Positions 1 to 8,107 of a stretch of 64,000 nt of DNA are shown piece by piece. The DNA is taken from positions 186,001 through 250,000 of the forward strand of contig NZ_JAAAWO010000005.1 in the NCBI RefSeq assembly GCF_010500895.1, read 5' to 3'. Each line of letters starts with the position of its first letter. Positions within the stretch are counted from its first letter, which is position 1. The position numbers were made by a program, and so were the translations under genes. This DNA comes from Alteromonas genovensis. GTDB taxonomy: Bacteria; Pseudomonadota; Gammaproteobacteria; Enterobacterales; Alteromonadaceae. The notes beneath the pieces are model-generated. The model was not told the DNA's origin. It saw only the letters and a list, made by a program, of their open reading frames with translations, and searched no databases.

Positions 1-360
1 GTGTATGCTGATGCCTATGAGTGGGTAGAACTACCTAATGTGGCGGGCATGATCTTGTATAGTGACGGCGGAAATTTAGCCAGCAAGCCTTATGTGGCAA
101 GCGGTAGCTACATCAATAAAATGTCTAACTATTGCAAAAATTGTGGCTATCAAGTGTCGAAAAAGACGGGGCCAAAAGCCTGTCCATTTAACTACTTATA
201 TTGGCATTTCATTGATAAGAACAAGAAAAAGCTCAGTAACAATCATCGCATGGCTATGATCCTTAAGACCTATGGCCGAATGAAAGAGGACAATATTAAT
301 GCGATGAAAGAGGATGCCGCCAAGTTTTTAACGAAGATAACGAAAAATGAAGAAGTCTGA
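1..360 (+). CDS. Photolyase/cryptochrome-related Fe-S flavoprotein, C-terminal part
   Basis: The frame is open at the window edge, so only the last 119 residues are present and the first visible codon is not a true start. The piece matches what I know of the C-terminus of the prokaryotic (6-4) photolyase / FeS-BCP family (deoxyribodipyrimidine photolyase-related): a [16 protein letters not shown] stretch, then [11 protein letters not shown] and KACPFN. Cysteines 45, 48 and 61 of the visible part would be three of the four [4Fe-4S] ligands; the fourth lies upstream, outside the window. These enzymes repair UV photoproducts using FAD and light. The gene overlaps the next small gene by 14 bases, which supports co-translation. 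Confidence 0.88.
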   Translation: MYADAYEWVELPNVAGMILYSDGGNLASKPYVASGSYINKMSNYCKNCGYQVSKKTGPKACPFNYLYWHFIDKNKKKLSNNHRMAMILKTYGRMKEDNINAMKEDAAKFLTKITKNEEV

Positions 361-499
361 TCTACCTACCAAAATGTGCCCAGTATGTAACAGGCCATTT
401 AGCTGGCGTAAAAAATGGGAAAGAGATTGGGAGCACGTTCGTTACTGTTCTAAACGGTGCGCTGGCAATAAAACAAGACACCAACAGGTTAATTGGTAA
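347..499 (+). CDS. DUF2256 small zinc-ribbon-like protein
   Basis: A 50-residue protein. It starts with [14 protein letters not shown] and has two cysteine pairs (C11/C14 and C34/C38) around a basic, Trp-rich middle ([11 protein letters not shown]), which is the pattern of the DUF2256 family. Four cysteines suggest a bound metal, probably zinc; this is inferred. The start codon lies inside the end of the photolyase gene in another frame. Family knowledge: DUF2256 genes are often found beside photolyase-related genes, so a linked role in the light or DNA-damage response is plausible, but no biochemical function is established. Confidence 0.85.
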   Translation: MKKSDLPTKMCPVCNRPFSWRKKWERDWEHVRYCSKRCAGNKTRHQQVNW

Positions 500-609
500 C
501 TTAGGTGAAAAGGCGAGCCTACATTCGCCCTTGCTATTTATACCCCCGCCGAATATAAGTAAGCACTAGACAACAATACTAACAAGTAAAAACCAACAGG
601 AGTAAAGGT

Positions 610-2028
610 ATGGACGCGCCATTGTCGGTAGATAAAGTACGGTTTTTGCTATTCAGTTTTAAAGAAAAATTATGGATTAAACCTTTAGGTTTCTGCCTGC
701 TTTCGCTACTCGCGGTTTTCGCTGCAAAGATAGTAGACGGCACTTCTCTTGCTGAACACCTCCCAAAAATTGAACCCGACTCGGTGAAAACACTGCTTTC
801 TATTATGGCATCGAGCATGATGGTGATTGCCACGTTTTCCGCCGGTGCCATGGTAAATGCATATGCATCTGCAAGCCAGTCATCAACACCTCGCTCACTC
901 GGGCTCATTATTTCAGATGATGTATCGCAAAACGCGCTATCAACATTTGTCGGCGCGTTTATATACAGCGCAGTTGCATTAACTGCAATGAGCCAGGGGT
1001 TTTATGAACAGGCGGGTGTATTCCTGCTTTTCTGTATTACCTGTTTGGCATTTGCCGTGGTAATTTTAACCTTTATTCGTTGGGTCGACAGTGTAGCGCG
1101 CTTAGGGCGAGTTGAATCAACCACACTGAAAGTTGAAGAAGCGACGCAGCGCGCCATTGAGCAGCGAATTAAAACTCCCTGTTTGGGCGCCATACCAGCA
1201 GGCGACATTAAAGAACAGGGGAGTTTTGCGGTACAAACCTCAGAGGTTGGGTACATCCAGCTAATAGACCTTGCCAAGATTCAAGAGTGGGCAAACAACA
1301 ACGACCTATTTGTTAACATTGCCATGCTGCCTGGGGAATTTGTTACGCCGGAAAAGAACATCGCTTACGTTGATAAAGATATTGACTGTGAAGGGTTAAT
1401 CTCAGCGTTTAGCATAAGTTCGTCGCGATCCTTTGAGGCCGATCCACGCTTTGGTTTTATTGTGCTAGCAGAAATAGCGTCACGTGCGTTGTCTCCATCG
1501 GTAAACGACCACGGAACTGCAATAGGCATTGTTAGCAGTATTACCCGTTTGATGCTGTTGTGGTCGAAACCAAACAAGGGCGCTGATAAAACCAATCAGG
1601 ACGGGCACGCCTCCAACCATAAAAAAGCAGCAAAAAGCTCAGACGACAATACGTGTGAACAACCGAATCATGACGAACCGCATTATGAGAAACCGCATCA
1701 TGACAAACCGAAATACGATCGTATTTCCGTTCCTAAAATTTCAATACACGATATCTTTGATGATGCATATACAAGTATCGCAAGAGATGGCGCTGGCAAC
1801 ATTGAAGTTGCCATAAGAATTCAAAAGTCATTACAAACGTTATCTGCGTGTTTCGAGAAACTCAAAAAAGACACCGGTAGCGAATTAGCGTCTGATTTTT
1901 CAAAAATAGCGAATGACTTTGCCACACAAAGCTTTAAACGCAGTGAACAGCAACTTTGTTTTGAACAAGATAAAGCGCGGTTAGAAAAAATTTACCTTGC
2001 TAACTCCAAAAGCTCAGATGACAAGTAG
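610..2028 (+). CDS. DUF2254 family membrane protein
   Basis: 472 residues. Four hydrophobic segments lie in the first third (about 23-42, 63-85, 107-126 and 132-157), followed by a long soluble C-terminal part. The stretch SASQSSTPRSLGLIISDD between the second and third segments is typical of DUF2254, a family of unknown function in the inner membrane. The start is supported by a GGAG ribosome site about 10 bases upstream. Residues about 350-369 form a four-fold, five-residue repeat rich in His, Pro and acidic residues, encoded by a 15-bp tandem repeat. This insert looks like a flexible, possibly metal-binding loop absent from a typical family member, which is my inference. Confidence 0.82.
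   Translation: MDAPLSVDKVRFLLFSFKEKLWIKPLGFCLLSLLAVFAAKIVDGTSLAEHLPKIEPDSVKTLLSIMASSMMVIATFSAGAMVNAYASASQSSTPRSLGLIISDDVSQNALSTFVGAFIYSAVALTAMSQGFYEQAGVFLLFCITCLAFAVVILTFIRWVDSVARLGRVESTTLKVEEATQRAIEQRIKTPCLGAIPAGDIKEQGSFAVQTSEVGYIQLIDLAKIQEWANNNDLFVNIAMLPGEFVTPEKNIAYVDKDIDCEGLISAFSISSSRSFEADPRFGFIVLAEIASRALSPSVNDHGTAIGIVSSITRLMLLWSKPNKGADKTNQDGHASNHKKAAKSSDDNTCEQPNHDEPHYEKPHHDKPKYDRISVPKISIHDIFDDAYTSIARDGAGNIEVAIRIQKSLQTLSACFEKLKKDTGSELASDFSKIANDFATQSFKRSEQQLCFEQDKARLEKIYLANSKSSDDK
1657..1716 (+). repeat. 15-bp tandem repeat, four units, in frame in DUF2254 gene
   Basis: Four consecutive 15-bp units, each beginning GA and carrying an ACCG core, encode EQPNH, DEPHY, EKPHH and DKPKY. The unit length keeps the reading frame. 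The repeat sits in a hydrophilic segment after the membrane part of the protein. Confidence 0.85.
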
Positions 2029-2091
2029 CACCCATAATGAATAATGCGCTTTAATCCACTATTTAGTCGCTAAAAGGCAATCTTACTACTT

Positions 2092-3507
2092 ATGTCCAAA
2101 TCCACTATATCGCCATTACGCACGCCTTCATTCCTGCAGTCTTTCATTTGCTTTAGTGTGATTGTTCTTGCCTTAGCTGGCGGTATTTTCGTGCTTGGTA
2201 TTAGTCTGCATGCACTGATGTTTTTGTGTTTAATATGGGCGGGTGCAAACGCTTATTTACTTGGATACAACTACCTGCAAATTCGCGAGCTAATGACAAA
2301 TTCACTGGCCCGCGCCATGCCTGCTATCTACATTTTCATTTTGATCGGCATGGTAATTTCGAGCTTTATGCACAGCGGTACCATCGCGACGCTAATGTAC
2401 TACGGGCTGAGCTGGTTAAGCCCTAGCTTATTCCTAGCTGTTGGCATGATACTGTGCGCCATTATGTCTGTTGCTACCGGCACGTCATGGGGTACGGTGG
2501 GTACACTGGGCGTTGTATTAATAGGCATAGGAAGCACCATGAACATTCCACTTCCATTGGTGGCGGGTATGATTGTTTGTGGTGCTACCTTTGGCGATAA
2601 AATGTCACCTATTTCAGATACCACTAACCTTGCAGCAATGAGTGCAGGAAGCACACTGTTTCGTCACATCTACTCAATGCTTTTTACCACGCTACCAACG
2701 TTTATTATCACCCTCGTTATTTTTGTTGTTATAGGGGTAAGCTATAAAGGCCAAAACCTCAACCTGAGTGAAGTAGCATTAATTCAAGATGCACTAGCAA
2801 ACACCTATAGCCTTACACCCATCGTGACCTTGCTTCCTCTTATATTATTGGCCACCTTAAGCATTAAAAAAGTGCCTGCAGAAGTCACCATGTCATTCAG
2901 TATTTTATTAGCCGTGTTTATTGCCATCGTGTATCAAGGCGAGAGCTTTATTAGCGTGTTAAACGCGCTTTGGGAAAACAAACCAGAATCCACAGGCATT
3001 GAAAACTTAGACGCTTTACTCGGTCGCGGCGGTATAACGAGCATGAGCTGGACACTATTGCTTGCCTTAATGGCTATTGCCTTAGGCGGCGTTTTACACG
3101 GAGCCGGTTTTTTAAGTTCGCTTCTTGCTGGCAGTATTGCTAGAGTAAAACGAACGGCAAGTCTCGTTGCTACCACTATCGTGTCTGGCTTAGTGGGTAA
3201 TGTGGCGATGGGAGAAGCCTACATCTCAATTATTCTTAGTTGCCAACTTTTTAAGCCAAAATATGAACAACAGCAATTAGACAGCGCCATACTTTCACGC
3301 TCAGTGGAAGAAGGGTCCACAATGACGACTGGCCTTATACCTTGGACTACGGCAGGTGCGTTTTATGCCGCAACCCTTGAAGTCGACGTTTTATCTTATG
3401 CACCATACGCATTTTTCAATTACCTAAACGGTATTGTGGCGGTGACAATGGCGGCATTCGGAGTCGGCCTGCTTAAAAAGTCTTACTCTAAACCTGTAAA
3501 GGACTAG
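2092..3507 (+). CDS. nhaC: NhaC-family Na+/H+ antiporter
   Basis: 471 residues with about 11-12 predicted membrane helices. The family signature is clear around residues 120-185: GTSWGTVGTLGVVLIGIG, then GATFGDKMSPISDTTNLAA, the conserved NhaC region that holds charged and polar residues needed for ion exchange. Such transporters expel Na+ in exchange for protons and suit a marine bacterium. The start ATG is preceded by AAGG at some distance, a weak ribosome site. It follows the DUF2254 gene by 63 bases on the same strand, so the two may be co-transcribed. Ion specificity (Na+ alone, or substrate-linked exchange as in MleN-type relatives) cannot be told from sequence alone. Confidence 0.85.
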   Translation: MSKSTISPLRTPSFLQSFICFSVIVLALAGGIFVLGISLHALMFLCLIWAGANAYLLGYNYLQIRELMTNSLARAMPAIYIFILIGMVISSFMHSGTIATLMYYGLSWLSPSLFLAVGMILCAIMSVATGTSWGTVGTLGVVLIGIGSTMNIPLPLVAGMIVCGATFGDKMSPISDTTNLAAMSAGSTLFRHIYSMLFTTLPTFIITLVIFVVIGVSYKGQNLNLSEVALIQDALANTYSLTPIVTLLPLILLATLSIKKVPAEVTMSFSILLAVFIAIVYQGESFISVLNALWENKPESTGIENLDALLGRGGITSMSWTLLLALMAIALGGVLHGAGFLSSLLAGSIARVKRTASLVATTIVSGLVGNVAMGEAYISIILSCQLFKPKYEQQQLDSAILSRSVEEGSTMTTGLIPWTTAGAFYAATLEVDVLSYAPYAFFNYLNGIVAVTMAAFGVGLLKKSYSKPVKD

Positions 3508-3522
3508 GCCTAGCGGCCAAAT

Positions 3523-3611
3523 ATTAACGGTTAAGAATTAACGCCTTAAAATTAGTGCTTAGAAATTAGCGAACTAAAAATTAGTGCTTTTTGGCATTAG
3601 CGGCTAGATGG
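3523..3611. repeat. Degenerate 14-16-bp tandem repeat, six units
   Basis: Six units start with ATTAACG, ATTAGTG or ATTAGCG; the first three are exactly 14 bp and the later ones 15-16 bp. The array lies immediately after nhaC. Confidence 0.75.
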
Positions 3612-3698
3612 TTGAGAAAAGTTAATGAACCTAATACCTAATATTGAGTTCGCGCATTCGAAAAATGGATTGTAGAAAAACACGTCCCGAAAAAATAA

Positions 3699-3734
3699 TA
3701 ACCAGTAACCAGTAACCAATAACCAATAACCAGT
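3699..3734. repeat. 7-bp tandem repeat (TAACCAG/TAACCAA), five units
   Basis: Units TAACCAG, TAACCAG, TAACCAA, TAACCAA, TAACCAG follow one another without a break. Too short and without spacers, so it is not a CRISPR array. It could be an iteron-like binding array or a slippage product. Confidence 0.85.
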
Positions 3735-3866
3735 CATATAGTAATGAAGAAAGTAGGGCGGTCAGTACTGTTTTTTGTAATAGGTAACATGTGTTACTGA
3801 TAAAAAGCTCATGTACTTTCTATGCACGTACTTCAAAAACACCGTCTACACTTAACTATTCAAGAA

Positions 3867-3983
3867 AGTCAGCGTATTGCATTAACTTACTGTAAGTCCA
3901 ACCTTACGCGTTGACTTACTAGAAACCCAGTCTTCCAGGCAATGCGAAGCGACTATTTCTATAGGTGGCAAGTAACGGCCACC
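3867..3983 (+). ncRNA. Candidate structured RNA (multi-stem fold)
   Basis: A closing stem can form between CGTATTGC at 3873 and GCAATGCG at 3939 (one G-U pair), extended by AGTC at 3867 with GACT at 3951. Inside it lies a 10-bp hairpin with one bulged C: GTAAGT-C-CAAC, loop CTTACGC, GTTG-ACTTAC (3892-3919). A possible third stem is CTAGAA/TTCCAG. A further hairpin GGTGG...CCACC follows at 3964-3983. This is the most foldable part of an otherwise AT-rich stretch. The strand is not certain since stems are symmetric. No known RNA family was recognised and the call rests on hand pairing only. Confidence 0.3.
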
Positions 3984-4086
3984 ATCTTTCCTATAACCTT
4001 AATGTGTATGAACAGAGTAGTTATCAAATTAGCTTTATCTACTTTGATTGATAAAAAATATCCGTAACACGCAATAAGGAAATTAA

Positions 4087-4206
4087 ATGAAGCATCGGCA
4101 TTTTTATCGTTTCCCAAAGAGATTTATTTTTTCACCATTATTAAAACTACTAGCTAATCTTCAAAGCCATTTTCTAATACCTAAAAGGATAGCGCTTAAT
4201 TTTTAG
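4087..4206 (+). CDS. Possible small basic protein, 39 residues
   Basis: An ATG preceded by AAGGA at six-base spacing opens a 39-codon frame rich in Lys, Arg, His, Phe and Leu (begins MKHRHFYRFPKRFIF). The good ribosome site is the only positive evidence. The composition resembles membrane-active cationic peptides but could also arise by chance in AT-rich DNA. No relative was recognised. Confidence 0.2.
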   Translation: MKHRHFYRFPKRFIFSPLLKLLANLQSHFLIPKRIALNF

Positions 4207-5240
4207 CAGCACATTTAAATCATCAAAAAATAAAGACATATCAGAATAACGTTCTGAACTTGTCATTAGGGCCTGGTTGAAAGCTAATAGCTAAGAAGAG
4301 CTGATATTGATACTAATCACTGATAAATAAAAAGCTAAAAAATAAAATGAAAAAACGAGATCGTTATTTATATTAAGAGCAGTATAACGAGTCGGATAAA
4401 CTACAGTTTGTAATATGAGTAAAACATAGAAAGCACTAAAGTCTTTGCTATACGATGCAACCAAAATTTTAAGATGACGCTACGTGAATGAAATTAAAGA
4501 ATGTGAGGTGTAATACGTCAGATTTCACGTAGAAGGCGATTTGCAATAAAACATATTCCGATAGAAAAACTGCTAGTAACAAAGCTATTTACGCAATCAT
4601 TATAAAACATATACTAACTCAACTTTTCAAAACAACCCCCAGTAGAAAGCCTGCAAAATACCAGTTCAAAGCAACGTAAATAAACTCGTAACCAGCTATC
4701 TAAAATCCCATAAAGATATAACTGACTTCAAAGCTCTGCAGATGCGGTAAAAGTCGGTAAGTCTTCACGCACAGCAAACCAGCCAAGCAGCAATACATAC
4801 AGCCCTGACACTTCACAATACATAATTACGCATAATGTATATTATGTTAAATAGACTATTAGAGTATCTTAAAATGCGTCGCTACTTTAAAAGGTGTATC
4901 GCCTATCCATATTTTATTGGTTCTTATTTTATGTAGAAAGTTTTTAGAGCTCTTTAATTAAAAACGGCTCTTTTATATTGGCCCTTAGATTCGCATTAAG
5001 TGAAAAGCAAGTTTTCGACTAATAATAGACGTGTGTGCTTTTGAGTAAATTCAATGGCACTTCATTTAAAGGTTCTTTGTTACAAACCGGAGTTGATAGC
5101 AGCCTATACATAAAAGATTATTACGGCGGTCTGATATCTTATACAAGTACTCTTTGGCTAAATTAAAAATAAGATATTGGATGCTTTTTAATTAAATACC
5201 GTTTAGCTACAAAGGTATTTTCAGTGACCATTTATTTCCT

Positions 5241-5309
5241 ATGAAAACCATAAGTATGTTTAGCGTCGTAGCAAAAATACTTGTCGTAGTTTTCCTATTT
5301 AGCGATTAA
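5241..5309 (+). CDS. Possible hydrophobic micro-protein, 22 residues
   Basis: A 22-codon frame begins MKTISMFSVVAKILVVVFLF and ends shortly after; it would form one membrane-spanning helix. There is no ribosome site in front of the ATG, so translation is doubtful. It is listed because a second hydrophobic micro-frame with much better signals lies 630 bases downstream in the same gene-less region. Confidence 0.15.
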   Translation: MKTISMFSVVAKILVVVFLFSD

Positions 5310-5642
5310 TAGGCTTATTAGATTTTTATTTATGCCTAATAATGACTATATGGAGGACAGATTTTTTAAATATTGCTTAGCTGGGATTAAATGCCGTAAG
5401 AGTTCGGAATCTATTTAATGATAAATTCAAGACAAGTTGTTTTGATTAACAAAGTTGAGTAAAACGGTTGTACTTGCTATCTCCCACTTCAAATATTTAA
5501 AGTAAAAAAGGCAGCGTGTGATATCGAAGGAGTGTTTATAAGTAATTTACGCTTTCTAATTTGTTTTAACTTGGCTACCAAGTTCATATTTTAATGAGGT
5601 TTTGAATTCTGTTTCATATTTTTCGTGCTATCACTGCGTATT

Positions 5643-5681
5643 TTTATGAGTCGAGTTTATGAGCGGAGTTTTTGAGCGATG
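5643..5681. repeat. 13-bp tandem repeat, three units
   Basis: Units TTTATGAGTCGAG, TTTATGAGCGGAG and TTTTTGAGCGATG are adjacent. The ATG of the last unit opens a 35-codon frame (5679-5786) of unknown meaning. Confidence 0.75.
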
Positions 5682-5882
5682 ACGCTTATTGCCTATAAAG
5701 ATAAAGAACTCGCTTCACATGGTTCGTGTTTACTGAAAGGAAACGCTATATCTAAATACGTCATTATTGTGAATTCTGCAAGGTAAATGCCCGGAAAAGG
5801 TTTCAGATTTTACGTAGGAGCGCCTGTTTTCTGAGCCACTTCGCATTAACTGTAGTCTAAATTACACTAAAATACCGTCAGC

Positions 5883-5902
5883 AACTGTATAAATGAACAG
5901 TT
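5883..5902 (+). promoter_or_regulatory. LexA (SOS) box
   Basis: AACTGTATAAATGAACAGTT carries the CTGT-N8-ACAG core of the gammaproteobacterial LexA operator, with matching flanks (AACTGT/ACAGTT) and an AT-rich centre. It lies 36 bases before an 18-codon frame with a good ribosome site (5939-5995) and 460 bases before the tyrosine recombinase gene. A TATAAA inside the box could be a -10 element; a TTACAC at 5862 is a weak -35 with a long spacer. No other such box was found in the window. Confidence 0.7.
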
Positions 5903-5938
5903 GTATGTTATTTTGCAAAAGGTTTGAAGGGGTTTTCA

Positions 5939-5995
5939 ATGTATCTGAATCGGGTTTATATTGCCTATATTGTCATGCTGAATATTCACGCATGA
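5939..5995 (+). CDS. Candidate SOS-controlled hydrophobic micro-protein, 18 residues
   Basis: Frame MYLNRVYIAYIVMLNIHA. The ATG follows GAAGGGG at six-base spacing, a strong ribosome site, and a LexA-type box ends 36 bases upstream. The peptide is nearly all hydrophobic with one Arg, long enough for one membrane helix, and similar in size to type I toxins such as the Ibs peptides (18-19 residues); TisB, a LexA-controlled toxin, has 29. The stop codon lies inside the left arm of a perfect 15-bp inverted repeat, which could shield the 3' end of the transcript. No homology is claimed; the function is inferred from layout alone. Confidence 0.4.
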   Translation: MYLNRVYIAYIVMLNIHA

Positions 5996-6019
5996 TAATT
6001 ACAGTTATCATGCGTGAAT
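5984..6019. repeat. Perfect 15-bp inverted repeat, 6-base loop
   Basis: ATTCACGCATGATAA (5984-5998), loop TTACAG, then TTATCATGCGTGAAT (6005-6019). It is the longest perfect stem in the gene-less region. The following sequence has an A-run instead of a T-run, so it is not a standard intrinsic terminator on the + strand. It may stabilise a short transcript or be a protein-binding dyad. Confidence 0.9.
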
Positions 6020-6362
6020 GCTTAAAAAAGTTCGTATTTTCATATATTTAGAACTAATTACAACTCTTTAGAATTTTGCGCTGACTGTTGATTTTATGAG
6101 TATGTTCCCGCTTTGTAACGCCTTATATTGATAATGCTGATTGGCTTATAGTTTATCTAGTCTTTTTCTTCCCAAAAAGATATGCCATGAGTGTCCCTTA
6201 GATTGCGGCATAAGCTGCTTCAACAAAAAGTGTCAACTTACACGCTTACACGGCTATTGGTTCGGTAACGTAATGCATTAATACTTTGAACTCAGTGAGT
6301 AATAGCCCTTTTCCAACAAGGCTAACTACATTTTATAAAGAATCCATTGAGGCCTTGGCTTT

Positions 6363-7487
6363 ATGACAATTAACCATCGTTCCCATCAAACATTGCCAGT
6401 ACCGCTGGCAAATACAGCAGAAGGTTCAGATGATGCATACGGTGTTACTTCAGAAAATCATGCCTATTCGTCTGCCGACCAAAGTTTTCAGAAGTATTTC
6501 ACAGATATATTTTCTAAACTGCCTTACAACACACAGCGAGCTTATATTAGTGATTACAACGAATTTTCGATTTTCTGTAAGCAGAATAATTTTCAAGGTT
6601 TGAACAATAGCTTTACCAACAATGAAGAATGCATAAAAGAATACGTTGCTCTGCTATGCCAAACTCCCCTTGCCTACAGGACCATCAAGAGACGGCTTTC
6701 AGCATTGAGTAAGTTCTTAGGCATGGCAAAGCTACCTAACCCGATTATTCGTTCGGTCTACCTTAGAGATTTTATTCGGTTGTCTCTTATAGAAAACAAA
6801 AAGTTTCGTATGTCTCATAAACAAGCGGTACCGCTCACCATCGAAATGGTTGAGCAGATCAATAATAAAATCATCCCCGATTCCTTGCTCGAACTTAGAG
6901 ACCTAGCCATTATTAATCTTATGTTCGATGCCCTTCTTCGTGCAGACGAATTAGTCAGGGTTTGTATTGAACACGTTTCTCACCGAAATAACACGGTACT
7001 CGTTGTGTCTTCCAAGAGCGACCAAAGTGGCGAAGGTCAATACAGATATGTGTCATCCAGTACGCTTTCTATGATTAACGAATATATCAACGAGGCAAAT
7101 ATTAACCCTTCTACATCACTTCCTCGGGATCAGAATGACCCTCGTTCAATTAGTAAAGGTGTATTATTTAGGCGGGTTAATAATCACAAAACGGCGCTTC
7201 ATCCTTATCAAGAAACCCATAGCGCAAACCAAGACGCTGTGTTGAATTATTCTAGTATTTATAGGTTGTGGCAGCGAATAGCGGTCCGAGCAGGTATTCA
7301 AGAAAATATCACGCCACACAGTGGACGAGTTGGTGGAGCTGTTTCGTTAGCAGAAGACGGCGCATCTTTGCCCGAATTGCAGTTAGCGGGCGGCTGGCAG
7401 TCACCGGAAATGCCAGGCCACTATACCAAACAAGCCAGTGTTAAGCGTGGCGGCATGGCAAAACTGTCTTCAAAGCATAAGCGCTAG
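6363..7487 (+). CDS. Tyrosine recombinase / site-specific integrase
   Basis: 374 residues. The N-terminal SAM-like core-binding domain spans about 41-125 and the catalytic domain about 155-370. The catalytic set is complete: R193 in LLRADEL, K218, H319 and R322 in HSGR, W345 in GGW (Trp in place of the second His, as is common), and nucleophile Y354. Length is normal for a phage-type or solitary integrase. No excisionase, phage genes or attachment duplication were recognised next to it, so its substrate is unknown. It borders the long gene-less region, which may be its cargo or its regulatory domain. The start is preceded by TTGAGG at a rather long spacing. Confidence 0.88.
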   Translation: MTINHRSHQTLPVPLANTAEGSDDAYGVTSENHAYSSADQSFQKYFTDIFSKLPYNTQRAYISDYNEFSIFCKQNNFQGLNNSFTNNEECIKEYVALLCQTPLAYRTIKRRLSALSKFLGMAKLPNPIIRSVYLRDFIRLSLIENKKFRMSHKQAVPLTIEMVEQINNKIIPDSLLELRDLAIINLMFDALLRADELVRVCIEHVSHRNNTVLVVSSKSDQSGEGQYRYVSSSTLSMINEYINEANINPSTSLPRDQNDPRSISKGVLFRRVNNHKTALHPYQETHSANQDAVLNYSSIYRLWQRIAVRAGIQENITPHSGRVGGAVSLAEDGASLPELQLAGGWQSPEMPGHYTKQASVKRGGMAKLSSKHKR

Positions 7488-7556
7488 TGTTCTTAGCGTT
7501 GAAAAAAATGAATCATTAAAGTAACTATAAAACAGAGTGTTATGCACATTAAGATA

Positions 7557-7566
7557 TTACGCGTAA
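7557..7566. promoter_or_regulatory. Palindrome TTACGCGTAA upstream of small gene
   Basis: TTACGCGTAAC lies about 107 bases before the start at 7674. The same dyad (GTTACGCGTAAC) occurs at 53169 upstream of the SRAP gene, and a one-base variant at 11091. It may be an operator for a shared regulator; the regulator is unknown. Confidence 0.3.
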
Positions 7567-7673
7567 CCAAATTAGTTGATTGAGTCATTCCTGTCAGGGT
7601 AAATTAGAACTTACTTTGCCTTTATTGCGTATCAGTAGGTAATACTGAATGCATACAAACATATGGAGATACT

Positions 7674-8024
7674 ATGAGTAATAGAATTGATTCTAAACAT
7701 GGAAAATTATTGGCAGAAATTGTAATTCCCTCATCAAACTGGAAGTTACAACCTGAAAAGCAATCGCCCTTTAAAAGTGATTCTGAAGCGCTTAGCTATT
7801 TAGATTCTCATAACGAACCGCTTTACATGCATGTGCCTGTAAATGAAAGTGATGACGCCATTCGCCTTTGTGTTTCATCACGTGACGCCGATGTTGTGTT
7901 CACTATTAACAGTACTAAGTTTGGTGGGGAAACAGCCGTTCACTACTCTCACCTTAAAAATCTTGAAAGTACCATTCGTACCCTTGTGACAGACAGCTGC
8001 GATTTATCAATCAAAGCGTTGTAA
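7674..8024 (+). CDS. Hypothetical protein, 116 residues
   Basis: Soluble, slightly acidic protein with no signal peptide or membrane segment and no motif that I recognise. The start is well supported by TGGAG seven bases before the ATG, and a strong intrinsic terminator follows at 8108, so this is a single-gene transcript with its own signals. Codon use looks ordinary. A TTACGCGTAA palindrome lies about 107 bases before the start. Function unknown. Confidence 0.7.
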   Translation: MSNRIDSKHGKLLAEIVIPSSNWKLQPEKQSPFKSDSEALSYLDSHNEPLYMHVPVNESDDAIRLCVSSRDADVVFTINSTKFGGETAVHYSHLKNLESTIRTLVTDSCDLSIKAL

Positions 8025-8107
8025 AGTCTTTAACGTAGAATTTAAAGTGCGAATTTGAGTCGCGAATTTAATTAGCTAATTAAAATAGCACATTTAAGTG
8101 CTAGTAC

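Larger units (their letters stand above)
3508..6362. other. Long AT-rich region without conventional genes
   Basis: About 2.85 kb between nhaC and a tyrosine recombinase. No reading frame of 60 codons or more exists on either strand. It holds two tandem repeats near its left end (3523-3611 and 3699-3734), a 13-bp repeat (5643-5681), a foldable segment at 3867-3983, dyads at 3784-3797, 4241-4257, 4480-4532, 4831-4846 and 5984-6019, a LexA-type box at 5883-5902, and several short frames (4087-4206, 5241-5309, 5679-5786, 5939-5995). The base composition is visibly more AT-rich than the flanking genes. It may be horizontally acquired, decayed, or carry small RNAs and micro-proteins; these options are not settled by the sequence. 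Confidence 0.8.

Noticed and set aside
3699-3734. Tandem repeat as possible CRISPR
   Set aside because: Units of 7 bp with no spacers and no cas genes in the window.
3892-3919. Hairpin as an integron attC site for the nearby recombinase
   Set aside because: One end fits RYYYAAC but the other only partly fits GTTRRRY, there are no cassettes, and the recombinase is not of the IntI type by visible motifs.
3864-3954. Clover-like fold as a tRNA gene
   Set aside because: No T-loop GTTCGAATC, no anticodon stem of proper size and no CCA; not a tRNA.
5035-5166. 43-codon frame with a protein-like look (SKFNGTSFKGSLLQTGVDSS)
   Set aside because: GTG start without ribosome site and no family recognised; possibly a gene remnant but not supportable.
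5679-5786. 35-codon frame beginning MTLIAYKDKELASHG
   Set aside because: Start codon lies in a tandem repeat, ribosome site is distant, and no relative is known; not enough to call a gene.
5984-6019. Perfect inverted repeat as intrinsic terminator
   Set aside because: No T-run follows on either strand; kept only as a dyad or stabilising hairpin.
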